Assembly (NCBI RefSeq): GCF_018223745.1
Contig: NZ_CP073653.1
Coordinates: 2,322,001-2,386,000 of the forward strand
From: Clostridium beijerinckii
Lineage (GTDB): Bacteria > Bacillota > Clostridia > Clostridiales > Clostridiaceae
Reading direction: 5' to 3'
Length of the DNA stretch: 64,000 nucleotides
Positions 35,115 to 43,402 of this stretch are shown piece after piece; position 1 is the stretch's first letter; every line of letters begins with the position of its first letter. Below the pieces are notes generated by a model. The model did not search any database. It was not told the origin of the DNA and saw only the letters and a program-made list of their open reading frames with translations. Made by a program: the position numbers and the translations under genes.

Positions 35115-36406
35115 TAGGCTGCTTTATGTTAGGAGATAAATTTTATGAGGAACCTAAGAAGCTTCAAAGTTTAGATGCAATTATAGAAGAGCTTAATAAA
35201 AATAGAGAAACAATTTATTCGTATCCATCAGAAGCTATGATTGAAATAATTAATGAATATAGTAAAATATTATGTAGCGATAGAAAGTTTTTAAGCTATG
35301 AAGGTGTACCATTTTTGGTATTATGGCTAAAGAAAGACAATATTAAGAAGCTTCTACGCCAAGATCTAAAAAAACAAGAATTCCTAGATGATTTTATAGA
35401 AATAGCAGATAATAAATTTATGAAAGCTCAACCGAGAGGGGTAGTGTGCCATTTCATGGCTGGCAATGTTCCTACTCTTCCAATATATTATTTAGTTCAA
35501 GCCATTATTTGTAGAAATGTTAATTTATGCAGGATACCTATTGTCAGTATAGATACTGCAATTGAACTTCTAAAACCTTTAAAAGATATTGTAATTAATT
35601 TTAGAGGAGAAAAATATTATGGAAGTACCTTATTAAAGAGTATTTCAATTATAAATTTTTCAAGTAATGATTTAAAATTAAATACTGAAATGTCACAGGC
35701 AGCGGATGTAAGAGTAATATGCGGCGGTGAAGAAGCCGTTAACACATTGTCAGTTCTGCCTAAGAAAACCACATGTAAGGATGTTATATTTGGACCTAAA
35801 TATTCCTTTGCTGTATTTGAAAAATCTGCGACGGAAAGTCTTAAGATAACTAAAGCCTTCGATAATTTTGCAAAGGATATAATAAGCTTTGATCAAAGAG
35901 CATGCTCTTCTCCTCAAGTGTTATTTATTGAAAAATCTACTGTAGGTATTAATGAAGCAGCACAAATGCTTTCAGAATCTTTAGAAAAGGTTTTAAAACG
36001 ATATCCTAAGGTTGAAATTAATCAAGGAGCAGCTGCAAATATAATTAATAAAAGAGGGGAATATCTTTTATCTTTAGAAAAAGATATAATATGCAGTAAA
36101 GACCTCAGTTATACAATTTTAATAGACAAAGAAATAATGTTAGAAGAACCTGTGCAGCATACAACTATATTTTTAAAAGAGGTTGAAGATATATTTGAGG
36201 TTTGCAAGCTAATAACTCCAAGGATACAAACTATTGGAATAGCTTCTGAAAACAATAGCAGGATTATAAATTTTGCAAATAAAGTCAGCCTGCATGGTGT
36301 TGATAGGCTAGTTAAAGTGGGTCTCATGAATTTGTATGATTCACCTTGGGATGGAATACTCTTTATGAGTGAAATAGTTAAATGGACAATTTTAAATCTA
36401 AATTAA
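35111..36406 (+). CDS. luxC: LuxC-like acyl-CoA/acyl-protein reductase
   Basis: I place the start at ATG 35111, overlapping the luxE-like gene by four bases. The protein (431 residues) belongs to the aldehyde-dehydrogenase-fold LuxC family: CHFMAGNVPTLPIYYL near residue 115, ICGGEEAVNTLS, IFGPKYSFAVF, and the catalytic Cys in FDQRACSSPQ. LuxC reduces an activated acyl group to a long-chain aldehyde with NADPH. With the ACP, ligase and LuxE-like proteins it forms a complete acid-to-aldehyde module. The end product (aldehyde, alcohol, or a modified lipid) is not evident, as no alcohol dehydrogenase or luciferase is adjacent. Confidence 0.9.
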   Translation: MIGCFMLGDKFYEEPKKLQSLDAIIEELNKNRETIYSYPSEAMIEIINEYSKILCSDRKFLSYEGVPFLVLWLKKDNIKKLLRQDLKKQEFLDDFIEIADNKFMKAQPRGVVCHFMAGNVPTLPIYYLVQAIICRNVNLCRIPIVSIDTAIELLKPLKDIVINFRGEKYYGSTLLKSISIINFSSNDLKLNTEMSQAADVRVICGGEEAVNTLSVLPKKTTCKDVIFGPKYSFAVFEKSATESLKITKAFDNFAKDIISFDQRACSSPQVLFIEKSTVGINEAAQMLSESLEKVLKRYPKVEINQGAAANIINKRGEYLLSLEKDIICSKDLSYTILIDKEIMLEEPVQHTTIFLKEVEDIFEVCKLITPRIQTIGIASENNSRIINFANKVSLHGVDRLVKVGLMNLYDSPWDGILFMSEIVKWTILNLN

Positions 36407-36518
36407 AAAAGAGAAATACTTTATTAATGGATAAATCTTTAGATTTGTTTTATAAACGGTACTTATGTTAATGGTGAATTATAAATTCTGTATAAATAAG
36501 ATATAGGGTGTGGAGAAT

Positions 36519-38291
36519 GTGAAAGTAAAAGAATTGATGACAAAAAAGGTATTGGTATTAAAACCTAATAATACATTTGAAGAGGCAGCAAAGCTTTTTA
36601 TTGAAAATGGCATAGATGGAGCACCCGTTGTAGATAGAGATGGGAAGTTAATTAGCATTGTAACAAAAACAGATTTAATGAAGGCTATTCTTAATAAATT
36701 GGAAATGAATACAAAGCTAGAAACTTTAAATCTTAAAAAAGTAATAACAATTAATAGTGAAATGAATATAGAAGATGTATTGAAATATAATGTTGGTCGT
36801 CTTCCAGTTATAGATAAAAACAATAAGATTATAGGGATAATTACTCATACAGATTTTATTAATGATTTGGTTGAAAAAATTTCAAAAAAATGTAGAGATA
36901 TGAAAAATACAAAGTTAGGATTAACTGAGTTAGACTCTATTATTGAGTGCTCTTATGATGGGATTTATATAACAGATGGCGAAGCTAATACTATAAAAAT
37001 AAATAATGCCTATGAGAGTATTACAGGACTTAAAAGAGCAGAGGTTTTAGGAAGAAATATGAAAGACCTGGAGAAAGAAGGTGTTATATCTCAGTCAGCT
37101 ACTCTTTTAGTGCTAAAGAATAGAAAAACCACTACAATTCAACAGGAATTCAAAACAGGAGTAAAGGTTCTTGTGAGCAGTAACCCAATCTTTGATAAGA
37201 ATGGAAAAATAATTATGGTGGTTACAAACGTACGAGATGTAACACAACTTTATGAGTTAAAAGAACAACTTCAAAAGAATAAAGAAATTACTCTTAAATA
37301 TGTTTCTGAAATCGAAGAAATGAGAACTCAATTATTAAATACTTCAGAAATTGTTGCAGAAGACCATAAAACTATTGAAATTATCCAGCTTGCCAATAGA
37401 ATTGCAAAAGTGGACACTACGATTCTTATGCTAGGAGAAACTGGAGCAGGAAAGGATCAAATAGCAAAGCATATACACAAAGTAAGCAAGCGAAGTAAAA
37501 AGCAATTTATTAAAGTTAATTGTGGTGCGGTGCCTGCAAGTTTAATAGAATCTGAATTTTTCGGCTATGAAAAAGGTGCTTTTACTGGAGCAAATAAAGA
37601 AGGTAAAATAGGTTTATTTGAAATGGCTTCTGGAGGGACTATTTTCCTCGATGAAGTTGGAGAACTTCCAATGGATATGCAGGTTAAGCTTCTAAGAGTA
37701 CTTCAAGAGATGGAAGTAGTACGAATTGGAGGAACAAAGCCTATAAAAATTGATGTTAGAGTACTAGCTGCAACAAATAGAGATTTGGAAGATATGATAA
37801 AGAAAAAACAATTTAGAGAGGATTTGTATTATAGGCTCAATGTCATACCGCTATATATTCCACCCCTTAGAGAAAGAAAGCATGATATTTTGCCATTAAT
37901 TAATTTTTTTCTCACACAGCTTAATAAAAAGTACAATTTCAATAAGATATTTGCTTCAGATGCTTTAAATTGTATGTATGAATATAATTGGCCTGGGAAT
38001 GTTAGGGAGCTAAAAAATATTGTTGAGAGAGCTGTAATAATGAGTGAGGATGATAAGGTAAAGAGGTCAGATCTTCCTAAAAATATTATTGGGTCAAATG
38101 GCATGATTGTAACTTTAAATACTTTTGAAGAAGGTATAAATTTAAAAGAAACCTTAGATGCCATAGAAAAGAAATTAATTAAGAAGGCATATGACAAGTA
38201 TGGTAATGTAAGAGCTGCAGCAAAATCACTAGGAATAGATGCATCAACATTTGTAAGGAAGAGGCAGAAATATATAAAAGAAGAAATTTAA
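36519..38291 (+). CDS. Sigma-54-dependent transcriptional activator with CBS pair and PAS domains
   Basis: Starting at GTG 36519 (MKVKELMTKKVL), the protein has two CBS domains (residues about 5-120, with GIDGAPVVDRDGK), a PAS domain (about 140-240), a coiled linker, an AAA+ domain (about 275-510) and a Fis-type HTH (KAYDKYGNVRAAAKSLGID). Walker A GETGAGKD, the sigma-54 contact GAFTGA and Walker B GTIFLDEVGELP are intact. CBS pairs bind adenine nucleotides or SAM, so energy state or a ligand may control it. It sits between two operons that each have a perfect sigma-54 promoter, and is the likely activator of the downstream one and possibly both. Confidence 0.92.
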   Translation: MKVKELMTKKVLVLKPNNTFEEAAKLFIENGIDGAPVVDRDGKLISIVTKTDLMKAILNKLEMNTKLETLNLKKVITINSEMNIEDVLKYNVGRLPVIDKNNKIIGIITHTDFINDLVEKISKKCRDMKNTKLGLTELDSIIECSYDGIYITDGEANTIKINNAYESITGLKRAEVLGRNMKDLEKEGVISQSATLLVLKNRKTTTIQQEFKTGVKVLVSSNPIFDKNGKIIMVVTNVRDVTQLYELKEQLQKNKEITLKYVSEIEEMRTQLLNTSEIVAEDHKTIEIIQLANRIAKVDTTILMLGETGAGKDQIAKHIHKVSKRSKKQFIKVNCGAVPASLIESEFFGYEKGAFTGANKEGKIGLFEMASGGTIFLDEVGELPMDMQVKLLRVLQEMEVVRIGGTKPIKIDVRVLAATNRDLEDMIKKKQFREDLYYRLNVIPLYIPPLRERKHDILPLINFFLTQLNKKYNFNKIFASDALNCMYEYNWPGNVRELKNIVERAVIMSEDDKVKRSDLPKNIIGSNGMIVTLNTFEEGINLKETLDAIEKKLIKKAYDKYGNVRAAAKSLGIDASTFVRKRQKYIKEEI

Positions 38292-38310
38292 TAATATGAC
38301 GTATTTAAAT

Positions 38311-38393
38311 AGAAATTGGATACATATTTATTCATTAGCTACGGCAGCTTATTTTAAAATGCCTGCTGTGCAAATATGTATCCAATTTCTTTG
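38311..38393 (+). terminator. Long-stem terminator after the sigma-54 activator gene
   Basis: AGAAATTGGATACATATTT pairs over 19 bases with AAATATGTATCCAATTTCT, with an inner GGCAG/CTGCC stem, and ends in TTTG. Confidence 0.8.
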
Positions 38394-38473
38394 TTGAGTA
38401 TGGCGAATAAATATATAATCTATTTAAATTCATGTATCATACTATAAACATGCTAAATATTGGATAGCCAGTG

Positions 38474-38596
38474 GTGCAAAAATGCAACAAGATGCAGAAG
38501 TGCAACGTAATAAAATATTTTCAAATTATAACTACTGTAAACGTATTCTGAGGTTATTATTAAATTTAATTGAAATTTTAGTTGCGTTTTTGCAAC
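38474..38596 (+). promoter_or_regulatory. Candidate upstream activator sites (TGCA-N4-TGCAAC)
   Basis: Three related sites lie 94-216 bases before the sigma-54 promoter: GTGCAAAAATGCAAC (38474-38488), GATGCAGAAGTGCAAC (38491-38506) and GTTGCGTTTTTGCAAC (38581-38596). The distance and the dyad form suit enhancer sites for the activator encoded immediately upstream. Confidence 0.6.
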
Positions 38597-38689
38597 AAAT
38601 ATTTATATTGTTCCAGAAATTAGAGGTGATATTGAAAAAATTATAAGATTATTATGGAAAATTCAAGGCAGTATAGTAATTTTTTATTT

Positions 38690-38705
38690 TGGCACGCTTA
38701 TTGCT
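38690..38705 (+). promoter_or_regulatory. Sigma-54 (-24/-12) promoter of the 4-hydroxybutyrate operon
   Basis: TGGCACGCTTATTGCTT fits TGGCAYRNNNNTTGCW at every position. The dehydratase ATG is about 45 bases downstream with GAAGGAAG as ribosome site. Confidence 0.9.
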
Positions 38706-38749
38706 TATATAATTATTAGAAAATAAAAATTAGTGAAGGAAGCGATAAT

Positions 38750-40204
38750 ATGCCATTAAAAACAAAGGAACAATATATTGAAAGTCTTGGAAAGCTAAAC
38801 CTAAAAGTGTACATGTTTGGAAAAGCGATAGACAATGTTGTTGATCATCCAATTATAAGACCATCTCTTAATTCAGTTGCTATGACTTATGAATTAGCAC
38901 AAATGCCAGAGTATGAAGATTTAATGACAGCTACTTCAAATTTAACAGGAGAAAAAGTAAATAGATTTGCTCATTTACATCAAAGCACAGATGATCTTAT
39001 TAAAAAAGTAAAGATGCAAAGATTACTTGGTCAAAAAACCGCATCATGTTTCCAAAGATGTGTTGGTATGGATGCTTTTAATGCACTATACAGTTCAACA
39101 TACGAAATAGATAAAGCGTGTGGAACAAATTATCATGAAAACTTTAATAAGTTTTTAAAATATGTTCAAGAAAACGACTTAACCGTTGATGGTGCAATGA
39201 CTGATCCTAAGGGGGACAGAGGATTATCGCCAAGTAAACAAGCTGATGGAGATTTATACTTAAGGGTTGTTGAAAGAAGAGAAGATGGGGTAGTTGTTAG
39301 AGGAGCAAAATGTCACCAAACTGGAATGTTAAATTCTCATGAGGTAGTAGTAATGCCTACAATAGCATTAACTCCAAATGATAAGGATTGGGCAATATCT
39401 TTTGCAGTGCCTACAGATGCTGAAGGAATAATTCATATATATGGAAGGCAATCTTGTGATACAAGAAAATTGGAGCCAGGTGCTGATATAGATCTTGGAA
39501 ATGCTGAATTTGGTGGACAAGAAACATTAACAATATTTGATAATGTGTTCGTACCAAATGAAAGAATTTTCTTAAATGGAGAAACTGATTTCGCTGGAAT
39601 GATAGTTGAAAGATTTGCAGGATATCATAGACAAAGTTATGGTGGATGCAAAGTTGGAGTTGGAGATGTTCTAATTGGAGCTGCTGCAGTAGCTGCTGAT
39701 TATAACGGAGCTCACAAAGCATCTCATGTTAAAGATAAATTAATAGAAATGACTCACTTAAATGAAACTTTATTCTCTTGTGGTATTGCATGTTCAGCAA
39801 TGGGCTCCAAAACAGAAGCTGGAAATTATTATATTGATAATCTGCTAGCAAATGTATGTAAGCAAAATGTTACAAGATTCCCTTATGAAATATGTAGACT
39901 TGCAGAAGATATTGCTGGAGGAATCATGGTTACTATGCCATCAGAAGCAGATTTTAAAGATGAAAAAATAGGTCCATATATAGATAAATATTTGAGAGGT
40001 GTAAACTCAGTTTCAACAGAAAATAGAATGAGAATATTAAGATTAATAGAAAATATTTGTTTAGGGACTGCAGCTGTCGGATATAGAACAGAATCAATGC
40101 ATGGAGCTGGATCACCACAAGCTCAAAGAATTATGATAGCTAGACAAGGAAATTTAGCAGCTAAAAAGAAAATAGCTAAGAAAATAGCTAGAATTGAAGA
40201 ATAA
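38750..40204 (+). CDS. abfD: 4-hydroxybutyryl-CoA dehydratase / vinylacetyl-CoA isomerase
   Basis: The 484-residue protein has the [4Fe-4S] ligands of the Clostridium aminobutyricum enzyme shifted by one: Cys100 and Cys104 in TASCFQRCVGM, His293 and Cys300 in GYHRQSYGGC. The acyl-CoA-dehydrogenase-like fold is evident from RGAKCHQTGMLNSHEVVV and TIFDNVFVPNERIFL. It dehydrates 4-hydroxybutyryl-CoA to crotonyl-CoA by a radical mechanism with FAD and the cluster, and is oxygen-sensitive. It heads a sigma-54-controlled operon with an NFU-like protein, a CoA transferase and a lactonase. The product crotonyl-CoA enters the butyrate/butanol route. Confidence 0.96.
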   Translation: MPLKTKEQYIESLGKLNLKVYMFGKAIDNVVDHPIIRPSLNSVAMTYELAQMPEYEDLMTATSNLTGEKVNRFAHLHQSTDDLIKKVKMQRLLGQKTASCFQRCVGMDAFNALYSSTYEIDKACGTNYHENFNKFLKYVQENDLTVDGAMTDPKGDRGLSPSKQADGDLYLRVVERREDGVVVRGAKCHQTGMLNSHEVVVMPTIALTPNDKDWAISFAVPTDAEGIIHIYGRQSCDTRKLEPGADIDLGNAEFGGQETLTIFDNVFVPNERIFLNGETDFAGMIVERFAGYHRQSYGGCKVGVGDVLIGAAAVAADYNGAHKASHVKDKLIEMTHLNETLFSCGIACSAMGSKTEAGNYYIDNLLANVCKQNVTRFPYEICRLAEDIAGGIMVTMPSEADFKDEKIGPYIDKYLRGVNSVSTENRMRILRLIENICLGTAAVGYRTESMHGAGSPQAQRIMIARQGNLAAKKKIAKKIARIEE

Positions 40205-40205
40205 T

Positions 40206-40487
40206 ATGAGCAAAATCATGGTAGATGAAATTAATAATGCTATCAATACTAGAATAAAACCATTACTTGCCGAGCATAATGGAGATATTGAGCTTGTAGA
40301 AGTTAACAATGGTGTAGCTTACGTAAAACTTTTAGGCGCATGCAGTGGCTGCCCTTCTGCAAGGTTTACTATGGAAGAATTAATTTCCTGCGTATTAAAA
40401 GAGATACCGGAAGTAAAAGATGTACAACTTGTTGATCCAATTAGCAGAGAAATGCTTGATTTTGCTAGACAGCTGCTTAGAAAATAA
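40206..40487 (+). CDS. NifU C-terminal-domain (NFU) iron-sulfur scaffold protein
   Basis: A 93-residue protein consisting of a single NFU domain: a helix with RIKPLLAEHNGDIELVEV, then the cluster-binding CSGCPS, then TMEELISCVLKEIPEVKDV. The start is ATG 40206, one base after the dehydratase stop codon; a TTG at 40194 is in frame but overlaps the dehydratase. NFU proteins carry [4Fe-4S] clusters to target enzymes, and the preceding gene encodes a [4Fe-4S] dehydratase, so a dedicated cluster donor is a reasonable inference. Its extra Cys in LISC is unusual. Confidence 0.85.
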   Translation: MSKIMVDEINNAINTRIKPLLAEHNGDIELVEVNNGVAYVKLLGACSGCPSARFTMEELISCVLKEIPEVKDVQLVDPISREMLDFARQLLRK

Positions 40488-40502
40488 AGGCTAGGTGAAA
40501 TT

Positions 40503-40766
40503 TTGGAAATAGGTATTAGATACTGTGGTGGCTGTAATGCCGGTTATGATAGAAAAACGTTTATTACAAATTTAATTAACGATCTTGGAAAAACTCATAA
40601 TTTCGAGATTGCAAAGGAAAATAAGGAATATGACTATTTAATTTTAGTCTGTGGATGTTCAAATTGCTGTGTAAGCCATGAAAAATATATATCAAAATAT
40701 AATAAGATTTTTATTAAAAATATAAAGGATTATGACAAATTAGTATATGACTTGAAAAAATTATAA
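40503..40766 (+). CDS. Small cysteine-rich protein of the 4-hydroxybutyrate operon
   Basis: An 87-residue protein from TTG 40503, with AGGTG six bases upstream. It contains two clusters, YCGGCNAGYDR near the N-terminus and VCGCSNCCVSHEKY in the middle, six cysteines in all, followed by a basic C-terminus. The spacing suggests metal or Fe-S binding rather than disulphides in an anaerobe. I do not recognise the family. Its location between an NFU-type scaffold and the CoA transferase links it to dehydratase maturation or electron supply; this is inference from context only. Confidence 0.7.
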   Translation: MEIGIRYCGGCNAGYDRKTFITNLINDLGKTHNFEIAKENKEYDYLILVCGCSNCCVSHEKYISKYNKIFIKNIKDYDKLVYDLKKL

Positions 40767-40784
40767 TTGAGTTATATTTAGGAG

Positions 40785-42095
40785 GTGTCTAAAATTAGCT
40801 GGAAGGATTTATACAAGAGTAAGGTAGTTACAGCTGACGAAGCTGTAAGAAAAATTAAATCGAATGATAGAGTAGTAACTGGACATGCTTGCGGAGAGCC
40901 AAAAGAAATTATAGATGCTATGGTTAGAAATAAAGATTTATATGAAAACGTAGAAATTGTTCATATGGTATCAATGGGTAAAAGTGAATATTGCAAGCCT
41001 GAAATGGCTGTTAATTTTCGCCACAATTCTATATTCGCAGGTGGAACAACAAGGGAAGCTATTCTTGACGGAAGAGCAGATTTTACACCGTGCTTTTTCT
41101 CGGAAGTACCAAAAATGTTTAAGGAAGGTACTTTACCAGTAGATGTAGCACTTGTTCAATTAAGTGTTCCTGATGAACATGGTTATTGTAGTTTCGGAGT
41201 TTCAAATGACTACACAAAACCTGCTGCAGAGGCCGCTAAAATTGTTATTGCTGAATTAAATGACAAAATGCCAAGAACTTTAGGAGATTCATTTATACAT
41301 GTTTCTGATATCGATTATATAGTTGAAACTTCAAATGATATTATTGAGCTTAAGCCACCTAAAATAGGAGAAGTTGAAAAGGCTATTGGTGAAAACTGTG
41401 CAAAGCTCATTGAAGATGGTTCTACACTTCAATTAGGAATTGGTGCAATTCCAGATGCAGTACTATTATTCTTAAAGGAAAAAAAGGATCTTGGAATTCA
41501 TTCGGAAATGATATCTGATGGAGTAGTTGAATTAATAGAAGCAGGTGTAATAACAAATAAAGCAAAAACTTTACATCATGGAAAATCTGTAGTTACATTT
41601 TTAATGGGCACTAAGAGGCTTTATGATTATGTTAATGGAAATCCTAGTGTAGAAATGTATCCTGTAGATTATGTAAATAATCCATGTGTTATAGCAGAAA
41701 ATTATAAAATGGTTTCTATAAATTCATGTATTCAGGTAGATCTTATGGGGCAAGTAGCAGCTGATACAATTGGACTTAAACAGTTCAGTGGCGTAGGCGG
41801 TCAAGTTGATTTTGTAAGAGGAGCAGCAATGGCTAAAGGTGGTAAATCAATAATTGCAATGCCATCAACTGCAAGTAAAGGAAAACTTTCAAGAATAGTT
41901 CCAATTTTAGATGAGGGTGCAACTGTTACAACATCTAGAAACGATATTCATTATGTTGTAACTGAGTTTGGAATAGCAGAGCTCAAAGGAAAAACTTTAA
42001 AAGAAAGAGCTAAAGCATTAATAAATGTCGCACATCCTGATTTTAGAGATGTCCTTATTAAAGAGTGGGAAAAGAGATTTAAAGTGAAATTTTAA
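40785..42095 (+). CDS. abfT: 4-hydroxybutyrate CoA-transferase
   Basis: The 436-residue protein matches Cat2/AbfT from clostridia throughout: GRADFTPCFFSEVP, YCSFGVSNDYTKPAAEAAK, LGDSFIHVSDIDYIVE, LGIGAIPDAVLLFLK, and the catalytic glutamate in HSEMISDGVVEL. It moves CoA from acetyl-CoA (or butyryl-CoA) to 4-hydroxybutyrate, making the substrate of the dehydratase encoded upstream. GTG 40785 shares a base with GGAGG, so translation probably starts further in, perhaps at the rare ATT 40794 (ISWKDLY), which aligns with the Met of C. kluyveri Cat2. The operon continues with a lactonase. Confidence 0.95.
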   Translation: MSKISWKDLYKSKVVTADEAVRKIKSNDRVVTGHACGEPKEIIDAMVRNKDLYENVEIVHMVSMGKSEYCKPEMAVNFRHNSIFAGGTTREAILDGRADFTPCFFSEVPKMFKEGTLPVDVALVQLSVPDEHGYCSFGVSNDYTKPAAEAAKIVIAELNDKMPRTLGDSFIHVSDIDYIVETSNDIIELKPPKIGEVEKAIGENCAKLIEDGSTLQLGIGAIPDAVLLFLKEKKDLGIHSEMISDGVVELIEAGVITNKAKTLHHGKSVVTFLMGTKRLYDYVNGNPSVEMYPVDYVNNPCVIAENYKMVSINSCIQVDLMGQVAADTIGLKQFSGVGGQVDFVRGAAMAKGGKSIIAMPSTASKGKLSRIVPILDEGATVTTSRNDIHYVVTEFGIAELKGKTLKERAKALINVAHPDFRDVLIKEWEKRFKVKF

Positions 42096-42130
42096 ATTGA
42101 AATAAATGAAAATATGGGAGGAAGTAACTT

Positions 42131-42934
42131 ATGAAAGTGTATGTTTTAGACACGGGATATTTAGAAACTGATAAAAATAATGTAGTGGGTGGAGCTACTA
42201 TGGGAACATATAGCCAGCCACATGTACAAAATGAATGGATTAAGCTACCTGTAATGTCTATTTTAATTGATCATCCAGATGGAAAAATATTATATGATGT
42301 AGGAAGCAATCCAGAAGCTATGAATGGTTATTGGCCAAAAAACCTTCAAGAAGTTTATCCATTATATCAAACAAAAGAACAAAGACTAGAAAATCAATTG
42401 GCTTTATGTGGTACAAAGCCAGAAGAAATAAAGAAAGTAATAATTTCTCATATGCATTTAGATCATGCAGGAAATTTAGATATGTTTAAACATGCAGATG
42501 TATATGTACCAAAGGCAGACTTTATGCAAGCTCAAACTCAAGTAAGGTTAAATGAAAATCCGTTAACACACGGAGGATATATTAAAGCTGATATGGATGT
42601 TTCAGTAAAGCAATATCATTTAGTTGAAGAGGATTTTGAATTTGCAAAGGGCATAGAAATAGTAAATTTACCAGGTCATACACCAGGATTACTTGGAATA
42701 GTAGTTCATTTAGAAAATGAAGGTACATTAATATTCCCACAAGATTGTGTTTATAGTTCAGAAATTTATGGTCCACCAGCTAAGGCATCAGGATTACTTT
42801 ATGATAGTCTTTCTTTCTTTAAATCAATTGAAAAAGTAAGAGCGTTAGAGAAAAAATATGACGCAAAAGTATTTTTTGCTCATGATGAGGAGTTCTTTAA
42901 AACAATAAAACTTGCTCCTGAGTTTTATGAATAA
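42131..42934 (+). CDS. Metallo-beta-lactamase-fold lactonase, AttM/BlcC-AiiA family
   Basis: The 267-residue protein has the zinc-binding HxHxDH in ISHMHLDHAG, the later ligands His in NLPGHTPG and Asp in FPQDCVY, and the terminal His in FFAHDEEFF. The N-terminus VYVLDTGYLETD and YDVGSNPEAM are typical of the AHL-lactonase/AttM subgroup. AttM/BlcC opens gamma-butyrolactone to 4-hydroxybutyrate; close relatives hydrolyse acyl-homoserine lactones. Because it follows 4-hydroxybutyrate CoA transferase and dehydratase genes in one operon, gamma-butyrolactone is the more likely substrate. GGAGG precedes ATG. Confidence 0.88.
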   Translation: MKVYVLDTGYLETDKNNVVGGATMGTYSQPHVQNEWIKLPVMSILIDHPDGKILYDVGSNPEAMNGYWPKNLQEVYPLYQTKEQRLENQLALCGTKPEEIKKVIISHMHLDHAGNLDMFKHADVYVPKADFMQAQTQVRLNENPLTHGGYIKADMDVSVKQYHLVEEDFEFAKGIEIVNLPGHTPGLLGIVVHLENEGTLIFPQDCVYSSEIYGPPAKASGLLYDSLSFFKSIEKVRALEKKYDAKVFFAHDEEFFKTIKLAPEFYE

Positions 42935-42939
42935 AAAGT

Positions 42940-43200
42940 AGTAAATAGATAACCACAGTGAAAGTTATAGTAATGTGGTGACTAACCGAAATTCTATATA
43001 TGTTTGTTCCATAGAACTATAAAAATTTTGCTGAAAGGCAGTTAATGTAGGGTTGTATCCATATGTGCATGCTCCTAATTTTATTAGGACAAGTAAACTT
43101 GGAACAACCCTACATTAATTATTTTCATCAGCTTATTTTCTAATGACTGCTCCATATTATGACATTGAAGTTACAAGCATATATGGAATTTCTTTGTTTT
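42940..43200 (+). repeat. Family A MITE-like element, copy A11 (diverged)
   Basis: About 260 bp with GTGACTAACCGAAATTC, a GTAGGGTTGTATCCAT / TTGGAACAACCCTAC inner stem around GCATGCTCC, and the TATTATGACATTGAAGTTAC module. A small ATTGTTT/AAACAAT hairpin lies after it near 43260. Confidence 0.7.
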
Positions 43201-43402
43201 TATATGCATTTAAGTATAGTAAATGTTTAATGGAATTTTGTATGTGATTTACTCTATTGTTTAGACAAAACAATAAAAATACTATGTAACATAATATTTA
43301 AATGCTAAAATATAAGTAAAGAATAAAATATAAAAATAAAATACACTATCAGATATAGATTTGATATTTTTTTGAATGTGTCTGGATATATGGAGGAAAG
43401 AA

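Noticed and set aside
32300..36406. Bioluminescence operon
   Set aside because: LuxC- and LuxE-like genes are present but luciferase subunits luxAB and the transferase luxD are absent.
42131..42934. Quorum-quenching acyl-homoserine lactonase as sole interpretation
   Set aside because: The fold fits, but linkage to 4-hydroxybutyrate genes makes gamma-butyrolactone the more likely substrate; kept only as an alternative.
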